Shown here: positions 44,288 to 53,237 of the stretch, piece after piece | Numbering within the stretch: position 1 is the stretch's first letter | How the letters are laid out: each line of letters begins with the position of its first letter | Source: Caballeronia sp. dw_19 | Lineage (GTDB): Bacteria > Pseudomonadota > Gammaproteobacteria > Burkholderiales > Burkholderiaceae | Length of the DNA: 64,000 nucleotides | NCBI RefSeq assembly: GCF_018449515.1 | Contig: NZ_JAAVUQ010000034.1 | Location: 1 to 64,000 of the forward strand | Direction: 5' to 3' | Made by a program: the position numbers and the translations under genes | The notes under the pieces: generated by a model | What the model was told of the DNA's origin: nothing | What the model saw: the letters and a program-made list of their open reading frames with translations, nothing else | The model's database searches: none

Positions 44288-45787
44288 TTAACGCCCGCGT
44301 TGTCCCGTGCGGGGCGTATCGCGTCGACCTGCACCGCCGCCGCCTTCACTGCGCGGCTTGCCGCCGAGCAGCGCAGCGCCGGGCGGCCGTGAGCCTTCCG
44401 GCTTGCGCGGCGCGGCGCCATTACCACCGGTTTTCGCCGCAACGGGTTTCGGCGAGCGCGAACCGTAGCCCCCGCCGTTGCCACCATTACCACCGCCATT
44501 GCCATTGCCATTACCAGCCGGCTTGGCCGACGGCCGGCCGCCGCCGTTCGACTGCTTCGGCGCGCCCTGACGCGGCGCGCCTTGACCCTGACGCGCACCG
44601 CCGCCGCCCTGGCTGCGTCGGAGAATCGGTTCCGGCTTCTGCGTCAGATCCGGTTCAAAGCCCGCGATAACTTCCTGCGGAATCGGCCGCTTGATCAGGC
44701 GTTCGATGTCCTTCAGCAACTGATGTTCATCGACGCAAACCAGCGACAGCGCCTCACCCGTTGCTCCAGCACGCCCCGTACGGCCGATCCGGTGAACATA
44801 ATCCTCCGGCACATTAGGCAGATCGAAGTTGACGACGTGCGGCAACTGGTCGATATCGATACCGCGCGCCGCAATGTCCGTCGCCACCAGCACTTGCAGC
44901 GTGTTGTCCTTGAACTCAGCCAACGCACGCGTACGCGCCGACTGACTCTTATTACCGTGAATGGCCAGCGCGCTGATGCCGTCCTTCGTCAATTGTTCGG
45001 CGAGCCGGTTCGCGCCATGCTTCGTGCGCGTGAAAACCAGCACCTGGAACCAGTTGTTCTTTTGAATCAAATGCGTGAGCAACTCGCGCTTCTTGTCGCG
45101 ATCCACCGGATGAATCTTCTGCGCGATAGCTTCAACCGTCGAATTCCGGCGCGCCACTTCAATCAGCGCCGGGCGGTCGAGCAGGTTGTCCGCAAGCGTC
45201 TTGATTTCTTCGGAGAACGTAGCCGAGAACAGCAGGTTCTGGCGCTTCGGCGGCAACTTGGCGAGCACGCGCTTGATGTCGTGGATAAAGCCCATGTCGA
45301 GCATGCGGTCGGCTTCGTCGAGTACGAGAATCTCGAGCTTCGACAAATCGATGGTCTTCTGCTGCATGTGATCGAGCAACCGGCCCGGCGTTGCCACGAC
45401 AATATCCACGCCGCGTCGCAGTGCATCGATTTGCGGATTGATGCCCACGCCGCCGAACATCACGGTCGATTTCAGTTTCAAATACTTGCCGTAGCCGCGC
45501 ACACTTTCTTCCACCTGGGCGGCGAGTTCGCGCGTAGGGGTGAGGATCAGCGCGCGGACCGGGCGCTTGGCACCGGCCAAAGGTGCAGGCGCTTCTGACA
45601 AACGTTGCAGGATAGGCAGCGTAAAGCCCGCTGTCTTGCCCGTGCCGGTTTGCGCGCCTGCGAGCAGGTCACCGCCGTTCAGCACAGCCGGAATGGCCTG
45701 CAACTGGATAGGAGTAGGGATGGTGTAGCCGAGTTCGTTGACAGCGCGAAGCAAGGGTTCGGACAAGCCGAGGGAATCAAAAGACAT
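44288..45787 (-). CDS. rhlE: DEAD-box RNA helicase RhlE
   Basis: A 499-residue ATP-dependent RNA helicase. Visible motifs are the Q-motif region TPIQLQAIPAVL, Walker A AQTGTGKT (45-52), PTRELA, DEAD (157-160), SAT (188-190), ARGIDID and HRIGRTGR (332-339). The C-terminal 110 residues are a Gly/Pro/Lys/Arg-rich low-complexity tail including GNGNGGGNGGNGGGYG, typical of RhlE and likely to bind RNA or drive condensation. Confidence 0.95.
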   Translation of the reverse strand: MSFDSLGLSEPLLRAVNELGYTIPTPIQLQAIPAVLNGGDLLAGAQTGTGKTAGFTLPILQRLSEAPAPLAGAKRPVRALILTPTRELAAQVEESVRGYGKYLKLKSTVMFGGVGINPQIDALRRGVDIVVATPGRLLDHMQQKTIDLSKLEILVLDEADRMLDMGFIHDIKRVLAKLPPKRQNLLFSATFSEEIKTLADNLLDRPALIEVARRNSTVEAIAQKIHPVDRDKKRELLTHLIQKNNWFQVLVFTRTKHGANRLAEQLTKDGISALAIHGNKSQSARTRALAEFKDNTLQVLVATDIAARGIDIDQLPHVVNFDLPNVPEDYVHRIGRTGRAGATGEALSLVCVDEHQLLKDIERLIKRPIPQEVIAGFEPDLTQKPEPILRRSQGGGGARQGQGAPRQGAPKQSNGGGRPSAKPAGNGNGNGGGNGGNGGGYGSRSPKPVAAKTGGNGAAPRKPEGSRPPGAALLGGKPRSEGGGGAGRRDTPRTGQRGR

Positions 45788-46096
45788 AAGTGTTCACAGA
45801 TTCGGTATGACGACCGGCGCTATCGCTAAAGCCCCAAAAGGCCTGAAGCCCAAAAAAAGGCGGCCCGCACCACTAGGTGCGTGCGTACGACGATCGAGGA
45901 AATCGGGCGGCATGACGTTCGAGGCGCTTGCTCAAAGCACAAGCTACGAGCGCCGGGAAAGTTGCCGCGAAGATCAACGCGCTATCAAGACACGCTGACT
46001 GGCGTTAAGTTGCATTTGAAACGCCGTAAAACGCTTCGCGTCAGGCATTGGGTGCCGTTTTAGGGCAGGCTCATGCTACGTATTCAAGCAACATAC
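45788..46096. other. Intergenic region upstream of rhlE
   Basis: About 310 bp between the rhlE start and the stop of the hemolysin-III-family gene. It must hold the rhlE promoter and 5' UTR. I see no gene, hairpin terminator or repeat that I can support. Confidence 0.4.
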
Positions 46097-46717
46097 TCAA
46101 GCAACGTAGCGTGCAATGCTGACGAATTGACACAAGCTGCCGCCCAACACGAACAGGTGCCAGATGCCATGTCCATGCCGGATGCGCTCGTCGTTGATGA
46201 AAAAGTAAATGCCGGCGCTGTAGATCAAACCGCCGGCCAGCAGCCACGCCGTGCCGGCGGGCGGTAGTGCTGAAACGAGAGGACGGATGGCTACGAGCGC
46301 GAGCCAGCCCATCATCACGTAAATCACCATCGATACGCTGCGGGTTCGACGCCCGAGCGTGAGTTCCTGAACGATGCCAAGAGCGGCGAGCCCCCAGCTT
46401 ACGCCGAATAACGACCAGCCCCACGGGCCGCGCAGCGTGACAAGCGTGAACGGTGTGTAGCTTCCCGCGATCAGCAAGTAAATGGCCGAATGATCGCATT
46501 TTTGCAATACCGCCTTGGCCCGCGGACTGCGGACCCAGTGGTACAGCGTGGAAATGGTGTACAGCACGAGCAACATGGCGCCGTACACGGCAAAGCTGAC
46601 GATCTTGTACGGGTCGCGTTCCATCGCGGCCATGGTGACGAGCGTAGCGACCCCTGCCACCGACAGCACCGTGCCGACGAGATGGGTCACGCTGTTGAAC
46701 CGTTCACCAATGTGCAT
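46097..46717 (-). CDS. Hemolysin III / TrhA family membrane protein
   Basis: A 206-residue seven-helix PAQR-like protein. It starts MHIGERFNSVTHLVGTVLSVAG and contains STLYHWV, CDHSAIYLLIAGSYTPF and the late HGHGIWHLFVLGG. These supply the Ser/His/Asp metal-site residues of the family. Proposed roles include membrane energy or lipid homeostasis; hemolytic activity is not implied. Confidence 0.92.
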   Translation of the reverse strand: MHIGERFNSVTHLVGTVLSVAGVATLVTMAAMERDPYKIVSFAVYGAMLLVLYTISTLYHWVRSPRAKAVLQKCDHSAIYLLIAGSYTPFTLVTLRGPWGWSLFGVSWGLAALGIVQELTLGRRTRSVSMVIYVMMGWLALVAIRPLVSALPPAGTAWLLAGGLIYSAGIYFFINDERIRHGHGIWHLFVLGGSLCQFVSIARYVA

Positions 46718-46900
46718 CGACCATCCTCATCGCGGTATTGCGTCCTGTCTGCAACGCCGCGCTTTTCTGCTTCATTTTCTACATCAGGAAATGTTGAGAC
46801 CGGAGCAAAACCCGCGCAATCCGGCAAACCAACCCCGGGCATTTTACCGCCCCTGAGGCGCATCCAGACTGCCTACCCGCGTTCCAGCTTATTCGTGCTC

Positions 46901-46943
46901 AAAAAAGAAGAAGGGCGCAGCCCCGGTTTCGAGGCCTGCGCCC
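46901..46943 (-). terminator. Terminator after the tri-heme cytochrome gene
   Basis: On the minus strand GGGCGCAG pairs with CTGCGCCC, with T-rich sequence (TTCTTCTTTTTT) after the stem. It lies about 50 bp downstream of the cytochrome stop at 46996. Confidence 0.75.
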
Positions 46944-46995
46944 TGCTTGCGCCTTTCGGCGTATTTTACGCTACCTGCGGAAAACCCTTCTTCAA

Positions 46996-48294
46996 TCAGT
47001 CGAGCGGCGCCGAGCGCAGGTTGCTGACTTGTTGCGGCGACACCGGCGTGCCGTGGTTGCCCCATGACATACGAATGTACGTCACCACTGCAGCCACTTC
47101 CGTATCCGACAGCGATTGAGCGAACGGCGGCATGCCATACGGATGCGGATTGCCTTCCGTGCTGGGCGGATAACCGCCATTGAGCACCATGCGGATCGGG
47201 TTCACGGCCGACTGCATCTGGATGGACTGGTTCGTGGCAAGCGGCGGGTAGGCCGGCGGTTTGCCGAGACCATTTTCCGCGTGGCACTTCGCGCAGTTTT
47301 CCGTGTAGATCTTCTTGCCCTGCTGCAGTAATTCCGAACCGAACTGCGCCGATGTTTCGAACTGCATCGTTTCCGGCGCTTCGCCCTTTTGCGGGATCGA
47401 CTTCAGGAACGTCGACATGGCGTTGATGTCCGCGTCCGTCATGTACTGCAAGCTGTTGTGGACCACTTCAGCCATCGGGCCGAATACCGCGCCGCGTTGC
47501 GATACGCCGGTCTTCAGCAGGTCGTTGATGTCCTTGATGTCCCAGTCGCCGAGGCCCGCTTCCTTATTCGACGTCAACGACGGCGCATACCAGTTCTGCA
47601 ACGGGATCAGACCGCCGCCGAACGCTGCCGAGCTGACCGGGCCGCCCAGCGGGTTGATCGATGTATGGCACATGCTGCAATGGCCAAGCCCTTCGATCAG
47701 GTAAGCGCCGCGGTTCCACTCAACCGACTTGGTGGGGTCCGGCTTGAATTCGCCTTCACTGAAGAACAGCACGCGCCAGCCAATCAGCATGTTGCGCTGG
47801 TTGAACGGGAAGCGCAGTTCGTGCGGGCGGCTGGCTACATTGACCGGAGGCACGGAGCGCATGTACGCAAACATGGCGTCCGAGTCGGCGCGCGTGACCT
47901 TGGTATAAGCCGTGAACGGCATGGCCGGGTACAGCAGGCTGCCGTCTTTTGAGCGACCGAGATGGATCGACCGATAGAAATCTTCCGATGTCCACTTGCC
48001 AATGCCGTACTGGTCGTCCGGCGTGATGTTCGGCGTGTAGAGCGTGCCGAACGGCGTGAGCATGGGCAGGCCGCCGGCAAACGTCTTGCCGCCGCGAACC
48101 GTGTGGCAGGCAATACAGTCGCCAGCACGCGCCAGATACTCACCGCGTTTGATCAACTCGGTCTGGTCGGCGGGCACGGCGGCAACGGCGCCGCCCGAAT
48201 GGAAGGTGTCGCCACCTGACCAGAGTGCTGCGGCGGCTGCGGCGGCTGTAATCACAACAACAGCCGAAAGTGCGAACAGGGACTTGCGTTTCAT
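46996..48294 (-). CDS. Membrane-anchored tri-heme cytochrome c (dehydrogenase cytochrome subunit-like)
   Basis: A 432-residue protein with an N-terminal signal/anchor (LFALSAVVVITAAAAAAALW) and three CxxCH heme sites: CIACH (about residue 59), CSMCH mid-protein and CAKCH near the C-terminus. This matches cytochrome subunits of alcohol, gluconate or sorbitol dehydrogenases, which pass electrons to quinone or an oxidase. No dehydrogenase gene is adjacent. It is 21 bp downstream of the di-heme cytochrome gene, forming an operon. Confidence 0.93.
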   Translation of the reverse strand: MKRKSLFALSAVVVITAAAAAAALWSGGDTFHSGGAVAAVPADQTELIKRGEYLARAGDCIACHTVRGGKTFAGGLPMLTPFGTLYTPNITPDDQYGIGKWTSEDFYRSIHLGRSKDGSLLYPAMPFTAYTKVTRADSDAMFAYMRSVPPVNVASRPHELRFPFNQRNMLIGWRVLFFSEGEFKPDPTKSVEWNRGAYLIEGLGHCSMCHTSINPLGGPVSSAAFGGGLIPLQNWYAPSLTSNKEAGLGDWDIKDINDLLKTGVSQRGAVFGPMAEVVHNSLQYMTDADINAMSTFLKSIPQKGEAPETMQFETSAQFGSELLQQGKKIYTENCAKCHAENGLGKPPAYPPLATNQSIQMQSAVNPIRMVLNGGYPPSTEGNPHPYGMPPFAQSLSDTEVAAVVTYIRMSWGNHGTPVSPQQVSNLRSAPLD

Positions 48295-48315
48295 ATTCTT
48301 CTCGCTCCTCGCGCC

Positions 48316-49077
48316 TTATTGCGGTTCGCTGCCGCAGGCGAGCGGCGTTTTGCGCGAGCCTGCGGGCGCGGGTACCGGATTAGCCGGTGCGGTTTGCGTG
48401 GAGAGCCAGGCGGCGACAGCGGTCACGTCGTCGTCGGTCAGGCGGGTGGCAATCTGTTGCATGCAGTCAGGTGCTATTGCGTGGCGCGAGCCCGCACGCC
48501 AGGCGCCAAGCTGCGCGCTGATGTAGTCCGAGTGCAATCCCACGAGACCCGGAATGGCCGGTTGCATACCCGTCAGGTTCGCGCCGTGGCATGCCGCGCA
48601 GGCCGGAATACCGCGCCCTGCGTCGCCGTTCAGCACGATCTGCTGGCCCTTTGACAACGTGGACGCCGACACAGTCGGCTTGGCCGGCTGCGGATACGGC
48701 GGGCGTTGTTCCGAGAAATACGTGGCGATCTGATGAAGGTAGTCGTCCGAGAGATACGTGACGAGGTAGTTCATGGGCGGATACTTCCGGCGGCCTTCGC
48801 GGAAGTTCTGCAACTGGTTGTACAGGTAGTCTGCCGGCTTGCCGGCAAGACGTGGGAAATAGTCGTTGTCCGTGCCTTCGCCGTGGACGCCGTGACATGC
48901 CGTGCAACCCTGTACACGCGCTGCCATGGTGTCCGGCGCCATTGGCTGGGCGGCGGCTTGAGCGGGCGCCGGGGTTTCTGCTGCGCCGGCGATGCAGGAG
49001 GCGCCGATCAGCGCCAGAGCCATTAGCGGGGCGAGCAACGGACGAAAGATGCGTCTTGAAGACACGCGACACTCCAT
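48316..49077 (-). CDS. Di-heme cytochrome c (c4-like)
   Basis: A 253-residue periplasmic protein. The signal peptide ends in CIAGAAE, followed by two cytochrome c domains with CTACH (GVHGEGTDNDYFPRLAGKPADYLYNQL after it) and CAACH (GANLTGMQPAIPGL after it). The repeated RLAGKPADYLYNQLQNFREGRR pattern is typical of cytochrome c4-like carriers. The start at 49077 places the signal peptide correctly. First gene of a two-gene cytochrome operon. Confidence 0.92.
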   Translation of the reverse strand: MECRVSSRRIFRPLLAPLMALALIGASCIAGAAETPAPAQAAAQPMAPDTMAARVQGCTACHGVHGEGTDNDYFPRLAGKPADYLYNQLQNFREGRRKYPPMNYLVTYLSDDYLHQIATYFSEQRPPYPQPAKPTVSASTLSKGQQIVLNGDAGRGIPACAACHGANLTGMQPAIPGLVGLHSDYISAQLGAWRAGSRHAIAPDCMQQIATRLTDDDVTAVAAWLSTQTAPANPVPAPAGSRKTPLACGSEPQ

Positions 49078-49515
49078 GAATTTCGAGGACCTGCCGAGCT
49101 TCGTTCGGCCCGGTGCGAATATGTGGTGAACCATTGCCACATTGGCTCTGCGAGCCCGTGATGCGACGCGGCATTCTATCATCGTTGCCTGATGGTGACT
49201 ATTTGAGCATTGCCCTGTTGCGCCTCGCTTTCAACGTGTACGCGACAATTTGCCGCGCGACCGATCGACAGGGGTTTTTGACTATGCGTGACAGTTAACA
49301 GTTGACGGTGTTTGACAAAGCATCGATGGGTTTTCCGAGGCTCGGCGGCGGTTTTGTGTGCCTCGGGTGTCCTTGCGCATGGGTGCATTCCATGTGGCCG
49401 TTCCGCTAGACTCGCGTTCCCGGTGGTTTGTTTAGTTTCCTCCTCGACCCTTCATCGAACCTTCAATGCATTCCTTGTTTACTTTCAGGCTGAATTTCTT
49501 CGTCAAGGCGCGGTC
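49078..49515. other. Divergent promoter region between cytochrome and CopD-like genes
   Basis: About 440 bp between divergent starts. It is mixed in composition, with no secure gene. The open frame upstream of 49516 is an in-frame extension of the CopD-like gene without family similarity. Confidence 0.4.
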
Positions 49516-50451
49516 ATGAGTGACGATCCGCTGTGGTTCGCTCAAGTCATCGTTGCCGCGATTGCCGATATTGCGTTTGCCTGCGCGCTCGGCGGGGCGT
49601 TCCTGAGCGTGTGGTTATCGAAGGAAAACGCGGCTGCCCCTGTTTCGCCCGCGCGTCTCGGCTGGGTGAGGGCGCGGCGGCTGAGCACGGGCGGCGCGGT
49701 CGTGCTCGCGGTGGCGGATCTTGTGCTGGTGTGGATGCAGGCGGCATCGATGAGCGGTGCGCCTCTCTTTCAAGCCTTCGATGCAGTCGTCACCGTTGTG
49801 ACCGGCACGCATGCCGGCACGGGCTGGGCGATTGCGTTCGCCGGCAGCGTGCTGCTGATCCTGGCTACTGCGTTGGGTAATCCGAAGGGCGGACCGCGGA
49901 TCGGGTTGTTCGCCATCGGCGCTCTGGTGGCAGCGGCGGGTAAGGCGTCGGTGGGACATGCCGCCGATGCCGGCGCGTTTTCGCTTGCCGAAGGCGTGCA
50001 GACGGTTCATCTGCTGGCAACGGCCGTGTGGGGCGGGTTGGTCATCGTGTGCGCGTGGCGGGTGTTGCCGGCGCTGGGGACGTCGCTGGCGCGGGCGTCC
50101 TTGATTCGTATTTCCGGGAAGGTTTCTACGGCGGCGGTGGTTGCCGTATCGCTCGTGATTCTCACCGGGATTTACAACGCTTGGCGCGGGTTGGGAGGAT
50201 CGGCTGTGGCGCTCGAAACGAGCGGATGGGGCCATGCGCTGGTTGTGAAGGGCGTGCTGATTGCCACCGCGTTACTACTCGGCGCGATGAACCGATGGTC
50301 CGTCATGCCGCGATTGCAGCGCACTGCATCGACAGTCGATGCGCACACGTTCACCGGCGTGATGCGGATGGAAGCGTTGCTGATTGTTGCTGTGTTCGTC
50401 GCGGCCGCCGTGCTGTCGCACAGCGTGCCGGGTTTTTCTGCGATGGGTTAA
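49516..50451 (+). CDS. CopD-family membrane protein
   Basis: A 311-residue membrane protein with about eight helices; the first is AQVIVAAIADIAFACALGGAFLSVWL. The CopD-type core is VQTVHLLATAVWGGLVIVCAWRVLPAL, where the conserved His precedes a helix, then KVSTAAVVAVSLVILTGIYNAW. The family is tied to copper import or handling, but copC is not adjacent. The ATG at 49516 (MSDDPLWF) has AAGG upstream. Confidence 0.85.
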   Translation: MSDDPLWFAQVIVAAIADIAFACALGGAFLSVWLSKENAAAPVSPARLGWVRARRLSTGGAVVLAVADLVLVWMQAASMSGAPLFQAFDAVVTVVTGTHAGTGWAIAFAGSVLLILATALGNPKGGPRIGLFAIGALVAAAGKASVGHAADAGAFSLAEGVQTVHLLATAVWGGLVIVCAWRVLPALGTSLARASLIRISGKVSTAAVVAVSLVILTGIYNAWRGLGGSAVALETSGWGHALVVKGVLIATALLLGAMNRWSVMPRLQRTASTVDAHTFTGVMRMEALLIVAVFVAAAVLSHSVPGFSAMG

Positions 50452-50492
50452 TCGTCGGGGGCTACATGCGCTAAGTTACCGGATGCCGATAC

Positions 50493-50795
50493 TTACTCGT
50501 AGCCCAGTTTGTGACTCACGATCGGTGCGCAGAACAGCGCCAGCGCGCAGCCGATCGCTTTGCCCTGAAGTTCGACGAAAGCGCGGTGCGACATGGGCCA
50601 CGAGATCACCACATCGATGAGTTGCGGCAAGCAAAACAGCACCGCCGCGCCGACAAAACAGCGCGTCACCGTCGACATGCGCCAGCCGTGATGGGCGCCC
50701 ATCACGGCACCAATCACGCGCAGCACGCCGAACAGCACCAGCGCGCCGACGGCCATCTGCGTGCGGACGAATTCATCTGGAAGGGTGTAATACAT
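50493..50795 (-). CDS. Small hypothetical membrane protein (100 aa)
   Basis: A 100-residue protein with about three hydrophobic segments (MAVGALVLFGVLRVIGAVMG, TRCFVGAAVLFCLPQLIDVVI, AIGCALALFCAPIVS). The ATG at 50795 (MYYTLPDEF) follows GAGAG. No family is recognised. It is convergent with the CopD-like gene. Confidence 0.6.
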   Translation of the reverse strand: MYYTLPDEFVRTQMAVGALVLFGVLRVIGAVMGAHHGWRMSTVTRCFVGAAVLFCLPQLIDVVISWPMSHRAFVELQGKAIGCALALFCAPIVSHKLGYE

Positions 50796-51085
50796 GCTGG
50801 ACTCTCTAGCTTGATCGTCGCGCTCTTCCCGGGCGCTGGGTCGAAACAAACACACGTACGCCAGATAACGCAAGACGCGGGCCAGGCGTCGTCACCGCAT
50901 GCAAACCCTTTCGGCACAAGGGTTTCGTGTACCGAAAGGAAGCCGTTTCCAGTGCTGTAACCCGTTGGCTTATGCGATCTTGCCAGCAAGTTACGTAACG
51001 CCATCGAGACGGAATTCCTGTCTCAATAACGCCATTCTACGATGCCCGCCGCTTCTGCATAGTGCGGTGCATCGCAATTCTTACA

Positions 51086-52234
51086 TCACCACTCTGCAAC
51101 GCTGCCATCCGCGTGACGCCACACCGGATTGCGCCAGCGATGCCCAACCTTGGCCATCTCGCGCACCTTCTCCTCGTTCACCTCGATGCCCAAGCCCGGC
51201 CCTTGCGGAATCATCACCATGCCGTCTTCATATTTGAAGACTTCGGGGTTCTTGATGTAATCGAGCAGGTCGTTGCCCTTGTTGTAGTGAATCCCGAGGC
51301 TTTGCTCCTGGATGAAGGCGTTGTAGCTGACCGCATCGATTTGAAGGCAGGTCGCCAACGCAATGGGCCCAAGCGGACAATGGAGGGCGAGGGCGACGTC
51401 GTAGGCTTCGGCCATCGATGCAATCTTGCGGCATTCCGTAATCCCGCCCGCGTGCGACGCGTCCGGCTGGATGATGTCCACGTAACCGCCGGCCAGGATG
51501 TGCTTAAAGTCCCAGCGCGAGTACAAACGCTCGCCGAGCGCGATCGGTGTGCTCGTCTGGTTCACGATGTCGCGTAACGCCTCAACGTTCTCCGACAACA
51601 CCGGCTCTTCGATAAACAGCAGCTTGAACGGATCGAGTTCCTTCGCGAGGACCTTCGCCATCGGCTTGTGCACGCGGCCGTGGAAGTCCACGCCGATGCC
51701 AATATTCGGTCCCACCGCCTCACGCACCGCCGCTACGTTATTGATGACGGCCTGGACCTTGTCGAAGGTATCGATGATCTGAAGTTCTTCCGAACCGTTC
51801 ATCTTCACCGCCTTGAAACCGCGGTCCACGACGGCGCGTGCGTTGCTCGCGACATCGCTGGGGCGGTCGCCGCCGATCCACGAATACACCTTGATCCGGT
51901 CGCGGACCTGGCCGCCGAGCAGAGCGTGAATGGGCACGCCGTGATGCTTGCCCTTGATGTCCCACAGCGCCTGGTCGACGCCCGCAATCGCGCTCATGCC
52001 GATCGGCCCGCCGCGATAAAACCCCGCGCGATACATGACCTGCCAGTGGTCTTCGATCAGCAACGGGTCCTTGCCGATCAGGTAGTCCGACAGCTCATCG
52101 ACCGCTGCCGCGACCGTATGCGCGCGGCCTTCCACCACCGGTTCGCCCCAGCCGACGATGCCTTCATCGGTCGTGATCTTCAGGAAACACCAGCGCGGCG
52201 GAACGATAAAAGTCTCGAGTTTGGTGATTTTCAT
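51086..52234 (-). CDS. dgoD: D-galactonate dehydratase
   Basis: An enolase-superfamily (mandelate racemase-like) enzyme converting D-galactonate to 2-keto-3-deoxygalactonate. The 382-residue protein closely follows E. coli DgoD: MKITKLETFIVPPRW, FYRGGPIGMSAIAG, the metal ligands in VDFHGRVHKPMAK, LFIEEPVL and ALGERLYSRWDF, the HCPLGPIALA segment and the terminal RNPVWRHADGSVAEW. AGGAGA lies upstream of the ATG. Divergent from a DgoR-like regulator. The other dgo genes (kinase, aldolase, transporter) are absent from the window. Confidence 0.96.
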   Translation of the reverse strand: MKITKLETFIVPPRWCFLKITTDEGIVGWGEPVVEGRAHTVAAAVDELSDYLIGKDPLLIEDHWQVMYRAGFYRGGPIGMSAIAGVDQALWDIKGKHHGVPIHALLGGQVRDRIKVYSWIGGDRPSDVASNARAVVDRGFKAVKMNGSEELQIIDTFDKVQAVINNVAAVREAVGPNIGIGVDFHGRVHKPMAKVLAKELDPFKLLFIEEPVLSENVEALRDIVNQTSTPIALGERLYSRWDFKHILAGGYVDIIQPDASHAGGITECRKIASMAEAYDVALALHCPLGPIALATCLQIDAVSYNAFIQEQSLGIHYNKGNDLLDYIKNPEVFKYEDGMVMIPQGPGLGIEVNEEKVREMAKVGHRWRNPVWRHADGSVAEW

Positions 52235-52312
52235 GCTGGCGTCTCCTGATTTTTCCGGTAAGTGAGGAACGAGGGTTTCTATGCTATCAAAAAACCGTTT
52301 GATGTGTATATT

Positions 52313-52324
52313 AATAGTACTATT
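52313..52324. promoter_or_regulatory. 12-bp palindrome between dgoD and dgoR (candidate operator)
   Basis: AATAGTACTATT is a perfect palindrome in an AT-rich stretch in the 155-bp dgoD-dgoR intergenic region. GntR/FadR-type regulators bind such short inverted repeats. A TATAAT hexamer at 52355-52360 is a likely -10 of dgoR. Confidence 0.5.
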
Positions 52325-52389
52325 CGATGGAAACCCTTGCCGGGGAAGGGTCCGTATAATCGCGTGGTTTTGATTGCCTGGCGTCAACT

Positions 52390-53085
52390 TTGGGAAAGGG
52401 GAAGGATATCCAGCACGATCTGCACGGACGCGTGGCGTATGAGCTTGGCACCGAGATTCTGCGCGGCGATTTCCCGCCGGCGTCCACGTTGCCGCGTGAA
52501 GCCGAACTGATGGAGCGTTTTGGCGTCAGCCGGACGGTGCTGCGCGAGGCGCTGCGCACGTTGACATCGAAGGGATTGATTGAATCGCGGCCGAAGATTG
52601 GAACGAGAGTGCGGCCTCGGCAGGCGTGGAATCTTCTCGATGCCGACGTTTTGGAATGGTATTCGCGGGTTGCGAAGCCGTTGCAGTTCGCGATCAAGCT
52701 GCAGGAAATGCGCGAGATGATCGAGCCTTATGCCGCTGCATTGGCCGCCGTAAATCACGATGACGCGGCGTTATCACGTTTAAGCCAAGCACATCAAGCG
52801 ATGCTGGATGCGCGCAATGTCGATGAATGGGTTCGCGCCGATTTGCGGTTTCATCTGAGCGTGTTGAACGCGTGCAGCAATGAATTGCTGGTGCCGCTCG
52901 GGACGTTGATCGAGCGCACGCTTGAGGCGCAGTTGCGGTTGAACGCGCGGCGGGCGGAGGTGTTTAACGCATCGATGGCGGAACATACGGCCGTTTTCGA
53001 TGCCATCGTCGCGCGGAATTCGGCGGCGGCGCGTGACGCGATGGGCGGTTTGCTCGGCGTGACGCGGGCGCGAATTGAGGGGTAG
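52390..53085 (+). CDS. dgoR: GntR/FadR-family regulator, probably DgoR
   Basis: A 231-residue regulator. The winged helix is LGTEILRGDFPPASTLPREAELMERFGVSRTVLREALRTLTSKGLIESRPKIGTRV. A FadR-type all-helical ligand domain follows, with metal-binding-like residues in RADLRFHLSVLNA and MAEHTAVFDAI. No ATG precedes the domain, so a TTG at 52390 is the likely start, 30 bp after a TATAAT. Divergent orientation to dgoD supports galactonate-responsive repression. Confidence 0.9.
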   Translation: MGKGKDIQHDLHGRVAYELGTEILRGDFPPASTLPREAELMERFGVSRTVLREALRTLTSKGLIESRPKIGTRVRPRQAWNLLDADVLEWYSRVAKPLQFAIKLQEMREMIEPYAAALAAVNHDDAALSRLSQAHQAMLDARNVDEWVRADLRFHLSVLNACSNELLVPLGTLIERTLEAQLRLNARRAEVFNASMAEHTAVFDAIVARNSAAARDAMGGLLGVTRARIEG

Positions 53086-53237
53086 CGCGGAGATAAACGA
53101 CGTTCGGCGCACTCGGCGATATTTTCATTTTCGGGATAAAGTTGCGGGTCCGAGCGCTGTTTTGGCATGGTTTTAGCCGACGTTTTTAGGTGGTCTATCC
53201 GACACGCGGCGCTCCGCACCGTCCCGAAGGAGCCCGA

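Noticed and set aside
52337..52360. Full sigma-70 promoter TTGCCG/TATAAT for dgoR
   Set aside because: The hexamers are only 12 bp apart; only the TATAAT is retained as a possible -10.
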